Part shown: positions 9,903-19,100 of the stretch, one piece after another
How the letters are laid out: each line of letters begins with the position of its first letter
Numbering within the stretch: position 1 is the first letter of the stretch
Program-made: the position numbers and the translations under genes
NCBI GenBank assembly: GCA_963724805.1
Contig: CAVRWA010000014.1
Location: 1,798,001 to 1,862,000 of the forward strand
Source: CAVQZA01 sp963724805
GTDB lineage: Bacteria; Actinomycetota; Thermoleophilia; Gaiellales; Gaiellaceae
Length of the DNA stretch: 64,000 nucleotides
Direction: 5' to 3'
Notes under the pieces: generated by a model
Database searches by the model: none
The model's input: only the letters and a program-made list of their open reading frames with translations
What the model was told of the DNA's origin: nothing

Positions 9903-11264
9903 GTGCCGGAGGCAGCGCGTCAGGAAGGATCGGGCGGAAGTGGGCGGCGACTGCTCTTCCACTCGTACCACTTCCCGCCCATCGGTGGCTCCGGGGCGCA
10001 GCGGCCGCTGAAGATGGTGAGGTATCTCCCCGAGTTCGGCTATCAGCCCGTGGTGGTGACGGGCGGCGGTGCGACCGCAGACCGTTGGGCACCGGAGGAC
10101 GGGACGCTGCTGGCCGAGTTGCCAGTCGGGGTGACCATCAACCGCCTGCCCGTGTCGGAACATCCGGAGACCAGCTCACGCTGGCGTGGCCGTGCAGAGC
10201 GGTGGCTCGGCGTCCGGTCGCCGTGGTCGCAGTGGTGGACGGAGGGGAGCACAGAGCTCGGCGTCGAGGCTGGGCACGGCGTGGATCTGATCTACGTGTG
10301 GATGCAGCCATACGACTCGGCCGAGGCGGGAGCGTCGCTTTCCCGAACGCTGAGAAGACCCTGGGTGGCCGATCTCGGCGACCCGTGGGCGCTCGACGAG
10401 ATGATGGTCTATCCGACGGCGTTCCATCGGCGCGTCGCGCTAAAGCGAATGCGAACGCTTCTCGGCACGGCTGCGGCGATTGTCATGAGCACCCCGGAGG
10501 CTGTTCGCCGCCTGGTTGCGGAGTTTCCCGAGCTCGGCAACAGGCCGGTGGTCTCGATTCCGAATGGCTTCGACGCTGCCGACTTCGAGGAGAGCCTCCC
10601 GCCGCGAGAGAAGGCACCGTTTCGACTCGTGCACACGGGCTATCTCCACACAGAGCTCGCGCGGGAGCATCGACGGCGATTGCCGCTCCGGAAGGCGTTG
10701 GGCGGGAGCGTCCGCGGGCTCGACATCATGACCCGTTCTCACGTCTATCTCGTCGAGGCGATCAACCGACTCCTCGAACGCACCCCGGGGCTCGAGGAGA
10801 CGTTCGAGCTCCACCTCGCCGGCGTGCTCACGGATGCCGATCGGGAGGTTGCTGCTCGATGCCCCGTGGTCCGCCTTCACGGCTATGTCACCCATGCGGA
10901 GTCGATCGCTCTGATCAGAACGGCCGACCTCCTCTTCCTCCCGATGCAGAATCTGCCGTCGGGCGTGCGCGCCACGATCGTCCCGGGCAAGACGTACGAG
11001 TACCTCGCCTCCGGCACGCCGATCCTCGCGGCGGTTCCTGACGGTGATGCCCGCGACATCCTCGATGCGGCGGGCAACGCGCGCCTGTGCCGGCCAGACG
11101 ACGTGACGGGAATGGCCGCCGCGATCTCCGAGGCGGTCGACGACCATCGCACGGGACGGCCCGCCCGCCCACCCGATCCGGGAGTCGTCGGTCGTTACGA
11201 GTATCGAAAGCTCGCCGAGGAGCTCGCAGTCGTCTTCGACGGGGTAGTCGAATCAGCCGGGTGA
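9903..11264 (+). CDS. Glycosyltransferase, GT-B fold (GT4-like)
   Basis: 453 aa from the GTG at 9903. The N-terminal HSYHFPPIGGSGAQRPLKMV is the typical opening of family-4-like glycosyltransferases; the C-terminal half carries VRLHGYVTHAES, ADLLFLPM and the E-x7-E-like stretch TYEYLASGTPILAAVPDGD that contacts the nucleotide-sugar. It is predicted to be cytosolic and to add a sugar during exopolysaccharide or glycolipid assembly. The neighbouring polyprenyl glycosylphosphotransferase (convergent, 11 bases apart) supports an envelope-glycan role. Donor and acceptor cannot be inferred. Confidence 0.85.
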   Translation: MPEAARQEGSGGSGRRLLFHSYHFPPIGGSGAQRPLKMVRYLPEFGYQPVVVTGGGATADRWAPEDGTLLAELPVGVTINRLPVSEHPETSSRWRGRAERWLGVRSPWSQWWTEGSTELGVEAGHGVDLIYVWMQPYDSAEAGASLSRTLRRPWVADLGDPWALDEMMVYPTAFHRRVALKRMRTLLGTAAAIVMSTPEAVRRLVAEFPELGNRPVVSIPNGFDAADFEESLPPREKAPFRLVHTGYLHTELAREHRRRLPLRKALGGSVRGLDIMTRSHVYLVEAINRLLERTPGLEETFELHLAGVLTDADREVAARCPVVRLHGYVTHAESIALIRTADLLFLPMQNLPSGVRATIVPGKTYEYLASGTPILAAVPDGDARDILDAAGNARLCRPDDVTGMAAAISEAVDDHRTGRPARPPDPGVVGRYEYRKLAEELAVVFDGVVESAG

Positions 11265-11275
11265 GACGACCGCAC

Positions 11276-12766
11276 TCAATACGCCCCGCGTCGGCCGAGG
11301 ACGACGGGGATCGTCTGACAGAGGATCTTGAGGTCCCACCACAGCGACCAGTTCGTCACGTACAGGTAGTCGAGCTTCGTCATCTCCTCGAACGGGATGT
11401 CGTTTCGCCCGAGCACCTGCCACAGGCCCGTGATGCCAGGGGTCATGTCGAGACGCCGGAGCGCCCAGCCCGTGATCTGGTCGGCCTCGTAGACGACGAA
11501 CGGCCGCGGCCCGACGAGGCTCATGTCGCCGCGAAGCGAATTCCAGAACTGCGGCAACTCGTCGAGACTCGTCCGACGAAGGAAGGCGCCGATCCGCGTC
11601 ACGCGCGGATCACGTCCCTTGATCTTGAACAGCGGCCCGTCCACCTCGTTCATGTGGAGCACCTCGCTCCGTCGCTGCTCCGCGCCGACGTACATGGTCC
11701 GGAACTTGACGATTCGGAAGGTCGAGCCGAGGCGCCCGCGGCGCGGTTGACGGTAGAGCGCAGGGCCTCTGCTGTCGAGTCGGATGGCGAGAGCGATTGC
11801 CGCGAGGAGCGGCGAGAGCAGCAGCAGGACCGTGCCGGAGACGACGATGTCGAACGATCGCTTGAGGAGGCGCGCGCTGCGCCCGAGTCGCATCGGCGGC
11901 AGGGTGACGACCGGCATCCCTTCGATGTCGTCGAGGATCGCGTGGGAGGTGAAGATCTCGAAGTAGCGCGGGATTATCGAAACCTGCACGTCCGGGCGCC
12001 GCACGGTGCGGACAAGGTCGAGCGTCTCCTCGTGTGACCCGACCGACGATGCCAGAAGGACGCGATCGACCTCGTGCTCGTCGACGATACGAGCCACGTC
12101 ACTCGGTGACCCGAGCAGTGGTCCGGGCGGCGCGCTATCGGTCTCGCCGTTGAGAAAGCCGACGACCTGGAGGCCGTACTCGGGATGGGCTTTCAGCTTC
12201 CGATAGACGAGGTTCGCGTCCTCACCGCTTCCTACGATCAAGAGCCGTCGTGGCTTCATCACGCGAGGGAAGACCCAGCTACGGATGGAGCCGCGGACGA
12301 TCGGGATGAGGACGAGCGCTGCGACGAGGAAGAGCATCTCCTCCACCGCCGAGTAGATCCACCAGCCGAAGAAGAATCGCACTGCTTGCGAGACGACGAG
12401 GTAGAACAGCGAGCCGACGAGCATCGCGTGAAACAGGTCGCGCACCTCGTCGAAGCTCGAGATCGAGATCATCAAGTTGTCGTTCCCGTACAGGTTGTAC
12501 GCCGTGAAGACGCCGGCCCACACGATCGGCGCCGTCAGGACGACGAGAGCCAGGAACCACGTCGGTGCGGAAACGGGGGGCAGCGGAGCAATGCGGTCGG
12601 CGATCACGTAGCACGTCGCGTAGGCGACGATCAGGGCGCAGATGTCGCCGATCGCCAGCATCCAGGTCCGGCCCCGCTGCAGGCGGTTCGGGCTGGACGC
12701 CGTGGTCAGCGAAGGCGCGCGGAGGACCTCCGGCTGGACGCCTGTCTCCCCGAGGCGCGCGCTCAC
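11276..12766 (-). CDS. Polyprenyl glycosylphosphotransferase (exopolysaccharide initiating sugar transferase)
   Basis: 496 aa. Several N-terminal membrane helices (residues about 35-160) are followed by a Rossmann-like CoA-binding-type segment (RLLIVGSGEDANLVYRKL) and a C-terminal bacterial sugar transferase domain: KRSFDIVVSGTVLLLLSPLLA, KFRTM, FLRRTSLDELPQFWNSLRG, SLVGPRP, PGITGLWQVLGR. By family (WcaJ/WbaP-like) it moves a hexose-1-phosphate from a UDP-sugar to undecaprenyl phosphate, the first membrane step of exopolysaccharide synthesis. The length and domain order match full-size family members. It lies beside the glycosyltransferase and methyltransferase of the same pathway. Confidence 0.93.
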   Translation of the reverse strand: MSARLGETGVQPEVLRAPSLTTASSPNRLQRGRTWMLAIGDICALIVAYATCYVIADRIAPLPPVSAPTWFLALVVLTAPIVWAGVFTAYNLYGNDNLMISISSFDEVRDLFHAMLVGSLFYLVVSQAVRFFFGWWIYSAVEEMLFLVAALVLIPIVRGSIRSWVFPRVMKPRRLLIVGSGEDANLVYRKLKAHPEYGLQVVGFLNGETDSAPPGPLLGSPSDVARIVDEHEVDRVLLASSVGSHEETLDLVRTVRRPDVQVSIIPRYFEIFTSHAILDDIEGMPVVTLPPMRLGRSARLLKRSFDIVVSGTVLLLLSPLLAAIALAIRLDSRGPALYRQPRRGRLGSTFRIVKFRTMYVGAEQRRSEVLHMNEVDGPLFKIKGRDPRVTRIGAFLRRTSLDELPQFWNSLRGDMSLVGPRPFVVYEADQITGWALRRLDMTPGITGLWQVLGRNDIPFEEMTKLDYLYVTNWSLWWDLKILCQTIPVVLGRRGAY

Positions 12767-13884
12767 GAATGCACTCCGCGCTCGACCCCGTGTGATCTCC
12801 GGTGATACGCCATCGCACTCACTCTAGGAGCGAACGCATGTCCAGCTACAGACCAGAACGCGAAACTGTCCGCCGGACGAGGAACTAGCCGATCGGTGGG
12901 GTTAGACGGAGCCGTCCCGGGAAGAACGTGGTGCCGGGAGCGCTCATGCTTCGTCGCGCCACCCTGGTGGAGCTCCGCCAAGGCTCATTGAGCTTCTGTC
13001 TTTGCGCTACGAACGGCGGCGGCAACAGCAGCATCCGCCGCTGTACCGTGATCCGCGGCGAGACTAGCCTCTTGTACAGTTGGGACCCGTCGCACAGACG
13101 CCGAAACCGGAACTATGAGTATGGAGCACACGAGCATGTTGCGCCTGCGCTTGATGCAGCGCCTTGGCCTCTTGGAGCCGATCTTGCGTCTCGAGGCGTG
13201 GGCGTCAGGACATGCGCACTCGGGATCGACCGTGGCAGGTTCCGTCGATCGGTACCGGATGCCGATTCTGGTGTCGCCGCCAGCGTCACGCGCGACATTC
13301 GAACGCTGACCCGACGCCCGCGGCCTTAGGTAACTACGGCCGCCTCCCGACCAAACGGAGGCGGCCGCAGGAGCGCACCGGGGTGCACTGTCCGAAGTAT
13401 TGACGGGCTGAAGCGATGTTCCGTCCCCTCTTCGAGGGACTCGTGCGGAGTCCTGTCTCGACAGAGAGGCGGGCCTCCCCGCTTGGTCACTGGGGCGGCC
13501 CGCCTTCCGCTAACTGCGGCGAACAGCACGCAGCAGCTCAACCGATCGTCGCGGCCGACGATACGGCCGTGCCGCAGACACTAACGCCGCTGTGCGGGCG
13601 GCAACTACTGGACGCTTGGCTCGGACTCGCCCTCACCAACCGGCGGTGCAGGAAGGAAAGAAACAAGCGATTACACGGACGGACCGGGCCAGTCGAATAG
13701 GGCGCCGGCGGGCTCTCCGGGGATTCTGCGAGCCCGCGCGGGCCCACGCACCTGTGGCCTTTGGCACCTTGGAAAAAGTATAGGTTTTCGCTCCGCTATT
13801 TACACACTCCGTCCAGTGCGCTAAAAGGCTAGGGGAGGGGGAGCACCCTCACCGAAAGGCGGCCCTTTCAGGGAGGTGTTGATA
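12767..13884. other. Long intergenic region with hairpins, no supported gene
   Basis: About 1.1 kb without a convincing gene. Short ORFs such as 13115-13309 (64 codons) have no recognisable product. Three hairpin-forming inverted repeats are visible: GGCCGCCTCC with its complement at 13338-13366, GGCGGGC...GCCCGCC around 13468-13513, and one near 13700-13745. An unusually A-rich patch (TTGGAAAAAGTATAGG) near 13770 may belong to the promoter of the regulator at 13885. An unlisted small RNA cannot be excluded. Confidence 0.4.
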
Positions 13885-14559
13885 GTGCGTGGTAAGACCG
13901 CGGTTCTCTTGGACCCCCATCCGCTGTGGCTTGACGCCATGGTTGATCTGCTGGGGGACGTGGGAGTGGAGACAGTTGGACAGGCGACGAGTATCGACGA
14001 CGCCGTCGCACTCGTCGGTGAGCATAAACCTGATCTGCTCGTTGCCGGGATTGACTGCTCCGGGCAGGATCAGGAGAGCCTGATGGGTCTGAATCGGGCA
14101 AAGGAGGCGCATCCGGGGATCAGATGCGTCGTGGTTGGGCAGGGGAACGATCGGCAGTCAGTCGAGGCAGCGTTCGCCGCCGGCGCTTCCATCTACTGCG
14201 TCAGAACGGCCGAGCGCGGTGATCTCGCATCCGCTGTTCGTCAGGCGTTCGAGCATTCGATCTACGTTGCCTCGACCGAGTACCGAGGTGCCTCGTCGAC
14301 TCCGTCCGCGTATGGGCCGGAGAACGGGTTGACCTCTGAATTGACACGGCGCGAGCTGGAGATTCTCCAGCTGGTTGCCGAAGGGCACTCCAACTCGCAG
14401 CTCGCGAAGATGCTGTGGGTGACCGAGCAGACGATCAAGTTCCATCTCTCGAACATCTACCGGAAGCTTGACGTCTCGAATCGGACGGAGGCCAGTCGGT
14501 GGGCTCAGCTGAACGGCGTGCTCTCGGTGACGCCCGCCTTGCACCCATCGGCCGCGTAA
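13885..14559 (+). CDS. NarL/FixJ-type response regulator with degenerate receiver
   Basis: 224 aa from the GTG at 13885, 8 bases after GGGAGG; GTG 13876 or TTG 13879 are less well placed. The C-terminal LuxR-type HTH is clear: LTRRELEILQLVAEGHSNSQ, EQTIKFHLSNIYRKL. The N-terminal receiver is atypical: the position expected for the phosphorylated Asp (usually LLD) reads LLVAGID, and only one Asp (LLDPHPLW) remains in the acidic pocket. Phosphorylation-independent control is therefore inferred. No histidine kinase is adjacent. It is probably transcribed alone, with a strong terminator immediately downstream. Confidence 0.85.
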   Translation: MRGKTAVLLDPHPLWLDAMVDLLGDVGVETVGQATSIDDAVALVGEHKPDLLVAGIDCSGQDQESLMGLNRAKEAHPGIRCVVVGQGNDRQSVEAAFAAGASIYCVRTAERGDLASAVRQAFEHSIYVASTEYRGASSTPSAYGPENGLTSELTRRELEILQLVAEGHSNSQLAKMLWVTEQTIKFHLSNIYRKLDVSNRTEASRWAQLNGVLSVTPALHPSAA

Positions 14560-14570
14560 GCCATCTGAGC

Positions 14571-14600
14571 GAGGGGGCGGGGATGGTCTCCCGCCCCCTC
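14571..14600 (+). terminator. Strong hairpin terminator
   Basis: An 11-bp perfect stem (GAGGGGGCGGG / CCCGCCCCCTC) with an 8-nt loop sits 12 bases after the response regulator stop codon. Confidence 0.7.
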
Positions 14601-14806
14601 GGGTCGACACGATCGACCAGGCCAATTGCGTCGTGCAGCCTGAACGGAATGGTGGTGACGGGCGGCTGCGGAGGTACTAGGTTGAGTGCGTGCCGATGAT
14701 CCATGAATGCGCGGTCGCGGACTGTTTGACTCTGACGATGGGGCAGATCTGTCTGGACCACGAGCTCGAACGTCAGAGGCTCCGGGCGGTTGACTCTAGC
14801 CCGCGT

Positions 14807-15766
14807 TCACGCGGTGATAGCTATCAAGAGGTCGGCAATCTGGAGCGCGTTCAGCGCGGCGCCTTTGCGCAGGTTGTCGCAGGAGACGAAGAGCACTAGC
14901 CCGTTCTCGACCGTGGGGTCGCGGCGGATCCGACTCACGTGCACCTCGTCGCCGCCGGCAGCCTCGCCCGGGGTAGGGATCTCGTCGACGCGCAGGCTCG
15001 GCGCCGCGGCGAGCAGCGCCTGCGCGGCTTCGGGCGCAAGCGGCTCGACCGTCTCGATCCAGACCGCCTCGGAGTGCCCGACCATCACCGGCACGCGCAC
15101 ACAGGTCGCGCTGATGGGCAGCTCGGGCAGCTCCAGGATCTTGCGCGTCTCGGCGCGGAGCTTCGACTCCTCGTCGAACTCGACGCCGTCGAACTCCCAG
15201 TCCATGCGCACCGCGTGCTGTTCCGCCGTCTCACCCCGCAGGCGATCCATCGCCGCGGCGCCCGCGCCCGAGACCGACTGGTAGGTCGCGATGCGCACGC
15301 GCGCGAGCCCGGCCGCGTCGTGCAGCGGCTTCAGCGCGCAGGTGAGCGGGATCGTGCAGCAGTTCGGGTTGGCGACGATGCCGTCGTGCTCCCGAGCGCG
15401 GAGGCCGTTCACCTCCGGCACGACGAGCGGAATCCCCGGCTCGAGCCGGTAGGCCGACGACTTGTCCACGCACGTCGCGCCGCCGCGGACGGCATGAGGG
15501 ACGAGCTCGAGGCTCGCCGAGGTCCCGACGGAGAACAGGCAGACGTCGAGGTCGCCGGCCGAGAGCACCTCCGGGGTCGCCTCCTCGACGACGAGCGCGA
15601 TCCCGCCGAATGGGACGGACGAGCCGGCCGAGCGCTCCGAGCCGAAGGCACGCACGTTGTCGTAGCCGCGGCTCGCCAGGAGCTCGAGCGTGACCGCACC
15701 GACTGCGCCCGTGGCGCCGATCACGCCGATGCGCGCCTCGCGAAGGGACTTCTGGGCTACAGCCAT
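14807..15766 (-). CDS. asd: Aspartate-semialdehyde dehydrogenase
   Basis: 319 aa, close to the usual 330-350. The N-terminal NADP-binding loop is GVIGATGAVGAVTLELL; the catalytic Cys lies in NPNCCT; the hydride/substrate region reads YQSVSGAGAAAM, with VPVMVGHSEAVWIETVEPL following. It reduces L-aspartyl-4-phosphate to aspartate semialdehyde in the lysine, threonine and methionine pathway and feeds diaminopimelate for peptidoglycan. No other amino-acid gene is adjacent. The stop is close to a 200-base gap before the response regulator terminator. Confidence 0.95.
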   Translation of the reverse strand: MAVAQKSLREARIGVIGATGAVGAVTLELLASRGYDNVRAFGSERSAGSSVPFGGIALVVEEATPEVLSAGDLDVCLFSVGTSASLELVPHAVRGGATCVDKSSAYRLEPGIPLVVPEVNGLRAREHDGIVANPNCCTIPLTCALKPLHDAAGLARVRIATYQSVSGAGAAAMDRLRGETAEQHAVRMDWEFDGVEFDEESKLRAETRKILELPELPISATCVRVPVMVGHSEAVWIETVEPLAPEAAQALLAAAPSLRVDEIPTPGEAAGGDEVHVSRIRRDPTVENGLVLFVSCDNLRKGAALNALQIADLLIAITA

Positions 15767-15804
15767 GCCTCGATTGTACGGACGGCTCGCGGTACAACTC
15801 AGGA

Positions 15805-16272
15805 ATGGTCACCGGCCGAGGAGAGTCAAGTGCTCATGAGCACAAGGTTGCGTGGCGCTGGGCCGCCCCGATCTTCCTCACGGTGGCCCTCTTTCTGCTC
15901 CCGTGGACGGTCTGGCTCACCTGGGTGCTGCCATCCCGCCACGTCACCGAGCACTGGGACATCGCCTGGGCCGGATTCGACGCCGCACTCGCGGTCGCCG
16001 TCGCCCTGACGGGGATCGGCGTCTACCGCCGTGCACCCTGGCTGCAGGGAGCGGCGGCCGCCGCCGGGGCGATGCTGCTCGCGGACGCCTGGTTCGACAT
16101 CACGCTCTCGTCGGGCGGTGCGAGCCGGCTCGGAGCCGTCGCCGAGGCTCTCCTGAGCGAGATCCCGCTCGCACTCCTTGCGTTCTGGATCGCCGCCGAC
16201 ACCGCCCGCTTCTTCGGACGGTGGCAGCAGCTCACATCTCGCGCCGGCCCGCCAGAGCCCGCCCGAGAGTGA
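15805..16272 (+). CDS. Four-helix membrane protein of unknown function
   Basis: 155 aa from the ATG at 15805. Four hydrophobic segments are visible (about residues 17-42, 52-70, 79-96 and 113-133), with a charged N-terminus and C-terminus. No family was recognised. It is divergent from asd, and its last 41 bases overlap the 3' end of recR on the other strand. The hydrophobicity pattern and continuous frame support a real gene; the function is unknown. Confidence 0.65.
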   Translation: MVTGRGESSAHEHKVAWRWAAPIFLTVALFLLPWTVWLTWVLPSRHVTEHWDIAWAGFDAALAVAVALTGIGVYRRAPWLQGAAAAAGAMLLADAWFDITLSSGGASRLGAVAEALLSEIPLALLAFWIAADTARFFGRWQQLTSRAGPPEPARE

Positions 16273-16822
16273 CCTCGTCGGCGTACTCGAGATCGCCGCC
16301 TACCGGCAGCCCGCTCGCGAGTCTCGTCACGCGAACGCGGTCGCGAAGCCGATCCGCGATATAGGCCGCGGTCGCCTCGCCGGTCATGTTCGGGTTGGTG
16401 GCGAGCACGACCTCGACGACGCCGTTCCGCTCCACGCGCGCGAGCAGCTCGTCGATCCGCAGGTGCTCGGGCTCGACGCCGTCGAGCGGCGAGAGCGCGC
16501 CGCCGAGCACGTGGTAGAGGCCCCTGAACTCGTGCGTGCGCTCGAGCGAGACCAGATCCGCCGGCTGCTCGACGACGCAGATCAGCGAGCGGTCGCGCCG
16601 CTCGTCGAGGCAGATCGCGCAGACGGCGTCCTCGGTGAGGTTGCCGCACTCGTCGCAGAAGCGGACGCGCTCCTTCACGTCGGCGATCGCCTCGGCGAGC
16701 GCGAGCGCCTCCGGCTTGGGCACCTGCAGCAGATGGAACGCGAGCCGCTGGGCCGTGCGCTGGCCGACGCCGGGCAGGCGCGTCAGCTGCGCGACGAGAT
16801 TCTCGACCGACGGCGAAAGCAC
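16232..16822 (-). CDS. recR: Recombination mediator RecR
   Basis: 196 aa, the normal RecR length. The N-terminal helix-hairpin-helix LTRLPGVGQRTAQRLAFHLL is followed by a four-cysteine zinc finger (CDECGNLTEDAVCAIC) and a TOPRIM domain (LICVVEQPADLVSLE, HVLGGALSPLDGVEPEHL, EVVLATNPNMTGEATAAYIA). It works with RecF and RecO in loading RecA at gapped DNA. The GTG start at 16822 is chosen because it places the conserved LSPSVENLV opening at the N-terminus. It is third in the unit dnaX-ybaB-recR. Confidence 0.96.
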   Translation of the reverse strand: MLSPSVENLVAQLTRLPGVGQRTAQRLAFHLLQVPKPEALALAEAIADVKERVRFCDECGNLTEDAVCAICLDERRDRSLICVVEQPADLVSLERTHEFRGLYHVLGGALSPLDGVEPEHLRIDELLARVERNGVVEVVLATNPNMTGEATAAYIADRLRDRVRVTRLASGLPVGGDLEYADEVTLGRALAGRREM

Positions 16823-16843
16823 GCCGTCAGCCTAACTACCGGA

Positions 16844-17149
16844 TCAGAAGCCGAGGCCCAATCCGCCCATCAGCGGGCCCATCTTCTGCTGCATCGCGGC
16901 CTCGGCCGCGTGCAGCGCGTTGTTCACGGCGGCGAGCACGAGGTCCTCGAGCATCTCGGGGTCGTCCGGGTCGATCGCGTCCTTCGCGATCTTGACCTCG
17001 ATCACCTCGCCTGCCGCGGTCGCCTTCACGGTCACCATCCCGCCGGCAGAGCCCTCGACGACGATCGACGCGGCCTCCTCCTGCGCCTTCTGCATCTGCT
17101 CCTGCATCTGCTGGGCCTGCTTCATCAGCTTGTTCATGTCCATGCCCAT
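16844..17149 (-). CDS. ybaB: YbaB/EbfC nucleoid-associated protein
   Basis: 101 aa. The Met/Gln-rich coiled-coil start (MNKLMKQAQQMQEQMQKAQE) is followed by the signature region VEGSAGGMVTVKATAAGEVIEV and PEMLEDLVLAAVNNAL. The family forms dimers that bind DNA, and its gene usually sits between dnaX and recR, as here. The ATG at 17149 overlaps the dnaX stop (TAATG), indicating translational coupling. Confidence 0.95.
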   Translation of the reverse strand: MGMDMNKLMKQAQQMQEQMQKAQEEAASIVVEGSAGGMVTVKATAAGEVIEVKIAKDAIDPDDPEMLEDLVLAAVNNALHAAEAAMQQKMGPLMGGLGLGF

Positions 17150-18744
17150 TACGGCTCCTCCACTTCTCGGGCGTCGAACGTCTCTTTCATCAGCTCGTAG
17201 ATCTCGTCCTCGCCCATCGGGCGCTCGTGGTGCTCGGCGGGCTCCCCGCCCTCGCCGGTCGCGAACGCCAGCGCGAGCCGGCGCCCGGTCACCTCGTACA
17301 GCGCGTCCTGCAGGAGGACGGCGTTCTTCGGGTCCTCGGCGAGTTGGCGGTGGAACGACGCGCTCTCGGGAAACTCGACGGTGAGCGTCTCCCCGGATAG
17401 CTCGGCCGGGTGGGCGAGACGGAGCACGGCGGCGGTCGGCATCGACTTCTGCTCGACCGCCGAGACGATCGTCCGCTGCCACGCCTCCTGGAGCTGCTCG
17501 AGCTCGAGCGGCGGCGCCTCCGAAGCGCGCTCCTCCTCCGGCGGCGGCGGTGCGGCGGCGGCCGGCTCGCCGGGTTCCGCCGGTCGCGCCGGGGCCGGAG
17601 CCGAGGGCCGCCCATGCTCGAGCTGCTCGAGCCGGTAGGCCATCGACTCGCGAGAGAGATCCGCCGCCGGGCGGGTCACCTTGACCAGCGCGAGCTCGAG
17701 CGGCAGCCGCGGGTCGCCGCCCTGGCGCAGGTCGTCGACGGCGACCGCGAGCAGGTCGCACAGCCGGACGACGGTCGCCTCGCCGAGCTGGTTCGCCTGC
17801 GCGCGCAGGCGCTCGCGCGTCTCCTCGGTGACGGGCAGCGAGTCGGGTACCTCGCCCATGTGCTGGACGAGCATCAGGTGTCGCAGGTGCTCGAGCAGGT
17901 CGATCACGAGCCGGCCCAGATCCTGCCCCTGCTCGGAGAGCTCCTCGACGAAGGTGAGCGCGCCGGCCGTGTCGTGGTCGACGATGAGGTCGCAGATCCG
18001 GTAGAGCGCATCCTCCTCGACCGCCCCGAGCAGCTGCAGCACGGCCTGGACGTCGACCTTGCCCTCGGTCGCGGCGGCGAGCTGGTCGAGGGTCGAGACC
18101 GCGTCGCGGAACGAGCCGCGCGCGGAGCGGGCGATCAGCGCGAGCGACTGGTCGGGCACCTCGATCCCCTCGCCGTCGGCGACCCGGCGCAGCAGCTTGA
18201 CGAGGTCGGGAAGGCGCGGTCGCGCGAACACGAACGTCTGGCACCGCGACCGAACGGTCGGCAGCACCTTGCCGAGCTCGGTCGTGCAGAAGACGAAGAG
18301 GAGGTGGGGAGGCGGCTCCTCGACCACTTTCAGCAGCGCGTTCCACGCCGCGTCGGTGAGCTGGTGGGCCTCGTCGAGGATGTAGACCTTCTTCTGCCCC
18401 TCGACCGGCTGCAGCACGACGCGCTCGCGGATCTCGCGGATGTCGTCGATCCCTCGCTGCGACGCGGCGTCCATCTCGATCACGTCGAGCGAGGTGCCGT
18501 TCGCGATCGCGACGCAGGCATGGCACGTCTTGTCGGGCGTCGGCGTCGGGCCGTGGGCGCAGTTGAGCGCCTTCGCGAGGATCCGCGCCATCGACGTCTT
18601 CCCCGTGCCGCGTGGCCCGGCGAAGATGTAGGCCTGGCGCACGTCGCCGGACTTGATCGCGTTCGTCAGCGTGCGGACGACCGCCTCCTGCCCGACCACC
18701 TCGTCGAAGTCCTGCGGCCGGTACTTGCGGTAGAGCGCGGTCAC
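17149..18744 (-). CDS. dnaX: DNA polymerase III subunit gamma/tau
   Basis: 531 aa. The clamp-loader ATPase is complete: Walker A GPRGTGKTS, Walker B VYILDEAHQLT, sensor FCTTELGKVLPTVRSRC, and the SRC motif. Three Cys of the zinc module are visible (C-AHG...CHAC); the fourth typical Cys appears to be absent. The C-terminal 200 residues include a Pro/Ala/Glu-rich linker and a tau-like tail. It loads the beta clamp in the replisome. It is first in a three-gene unit, about 85 bases downstream of the SRP RNA gene on the same strand. Confidence 0.96.
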   Translation of the reverse strand: MTALYRKYRPQDFDEVVGQEAVVRTLTNAIKSGDVRQAYIFAGPRGTGKTSMARILAKALNCAHGPTPTPDKTCHACVAIANGTSLDVIEMDAASQRGIDDIREIRERVVLQPVEGQKKVYILDEAHQLTDAAWNALLKVVEEPPPHLLFVFCTTELGKVLPTVRSRCQTFVFARPRLPDLVKLLRRVADGEGIEVPDQSLALIARSARGSFRDAVSTLDQLAAATEGKVDVQAVLQLLGAVEEDALYRICDLIVDHDTAGALTFVEELSEQGQDLGRLVIDLLEHLRHLMLVQHMGEVPDSLPVTEETRERLRAQANQLGEATVVRLCDLLAVAVDDLRQGGDPRLPLELALVKVTRPAADLSRESMAYRLEQLEHGRPSAPAPARPAEPGEPAAAAPPPPEEERASEAPPLELEQLQEAWQRTIVSAVEQKSMPTAAVLRLAHPAELSGETLTVEFPESASFHRQLAEDPKNAVLLQDALYEVTGRRLALAFATGEGGEPAEHHERPMGEDEIYELMKETFDAREVEEP

Positions 18745-18830
18745 CGAAGCGATTCAAGCAGAGAAGGCCCGGTCGCGCGCTCCGGCCTTCGAAGGGATCC
18801 CCCGGGAGGAACCTCCGTCGCTCGCTCGGG

Positions 18831-18928
18831 TGAGGCAGAACCGCGGCACCTGAGAGGGAATCCTTAGCGCTGCTTCCTTCCGGACCTGACGCGGTTCAGA
18901 TGCTCTCAGTGCGCGGAACCTCGACCGT
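18831..18928 (-). ncRNA. ffs: Small SRP RNA (4.5S type)
   Basis: The reverse strand carries the conserved SRP apical motif GTCCGGAAGGAAGCAGC (18869-18886 region). Flanking arms can pair: CACTGAGAG with CTCTCAGGTG, then CCGCG with CGCGG, and GAGG with CCTC at the base. The place directly upstream of dnaX is where actinobacteria usually keep it. The ends are set from the outermost pairing and may be off by several bases. Upstream on the same strand, TTGACA (19077-19072) followed by TGATACGAT is a plausible promoter about 130 bases away. Confidence 0.85.
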
Positions 18929-19100
18929 CAACGCTGCGTGCGCAGGCCCAAGCCCCGTTGAATCCGCCCCTCGGGCGGTGTTCGGTCCCGCTAGAGCGGG
19001 TTGCGGGTTCAGGGAACCGCTAGCTCCCCACCTAGCGCGACCGGGCACCGATATCGTATCATCGGACATCGTGTCAATCCGTACTTAGGGGGGCGAGTAG

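Noticed and set aside
12928..13329. 133-codon frame in the long intergenic region
   Set aside because: Composition changes along its length and two shorter frames overlap it; no homology recognised.
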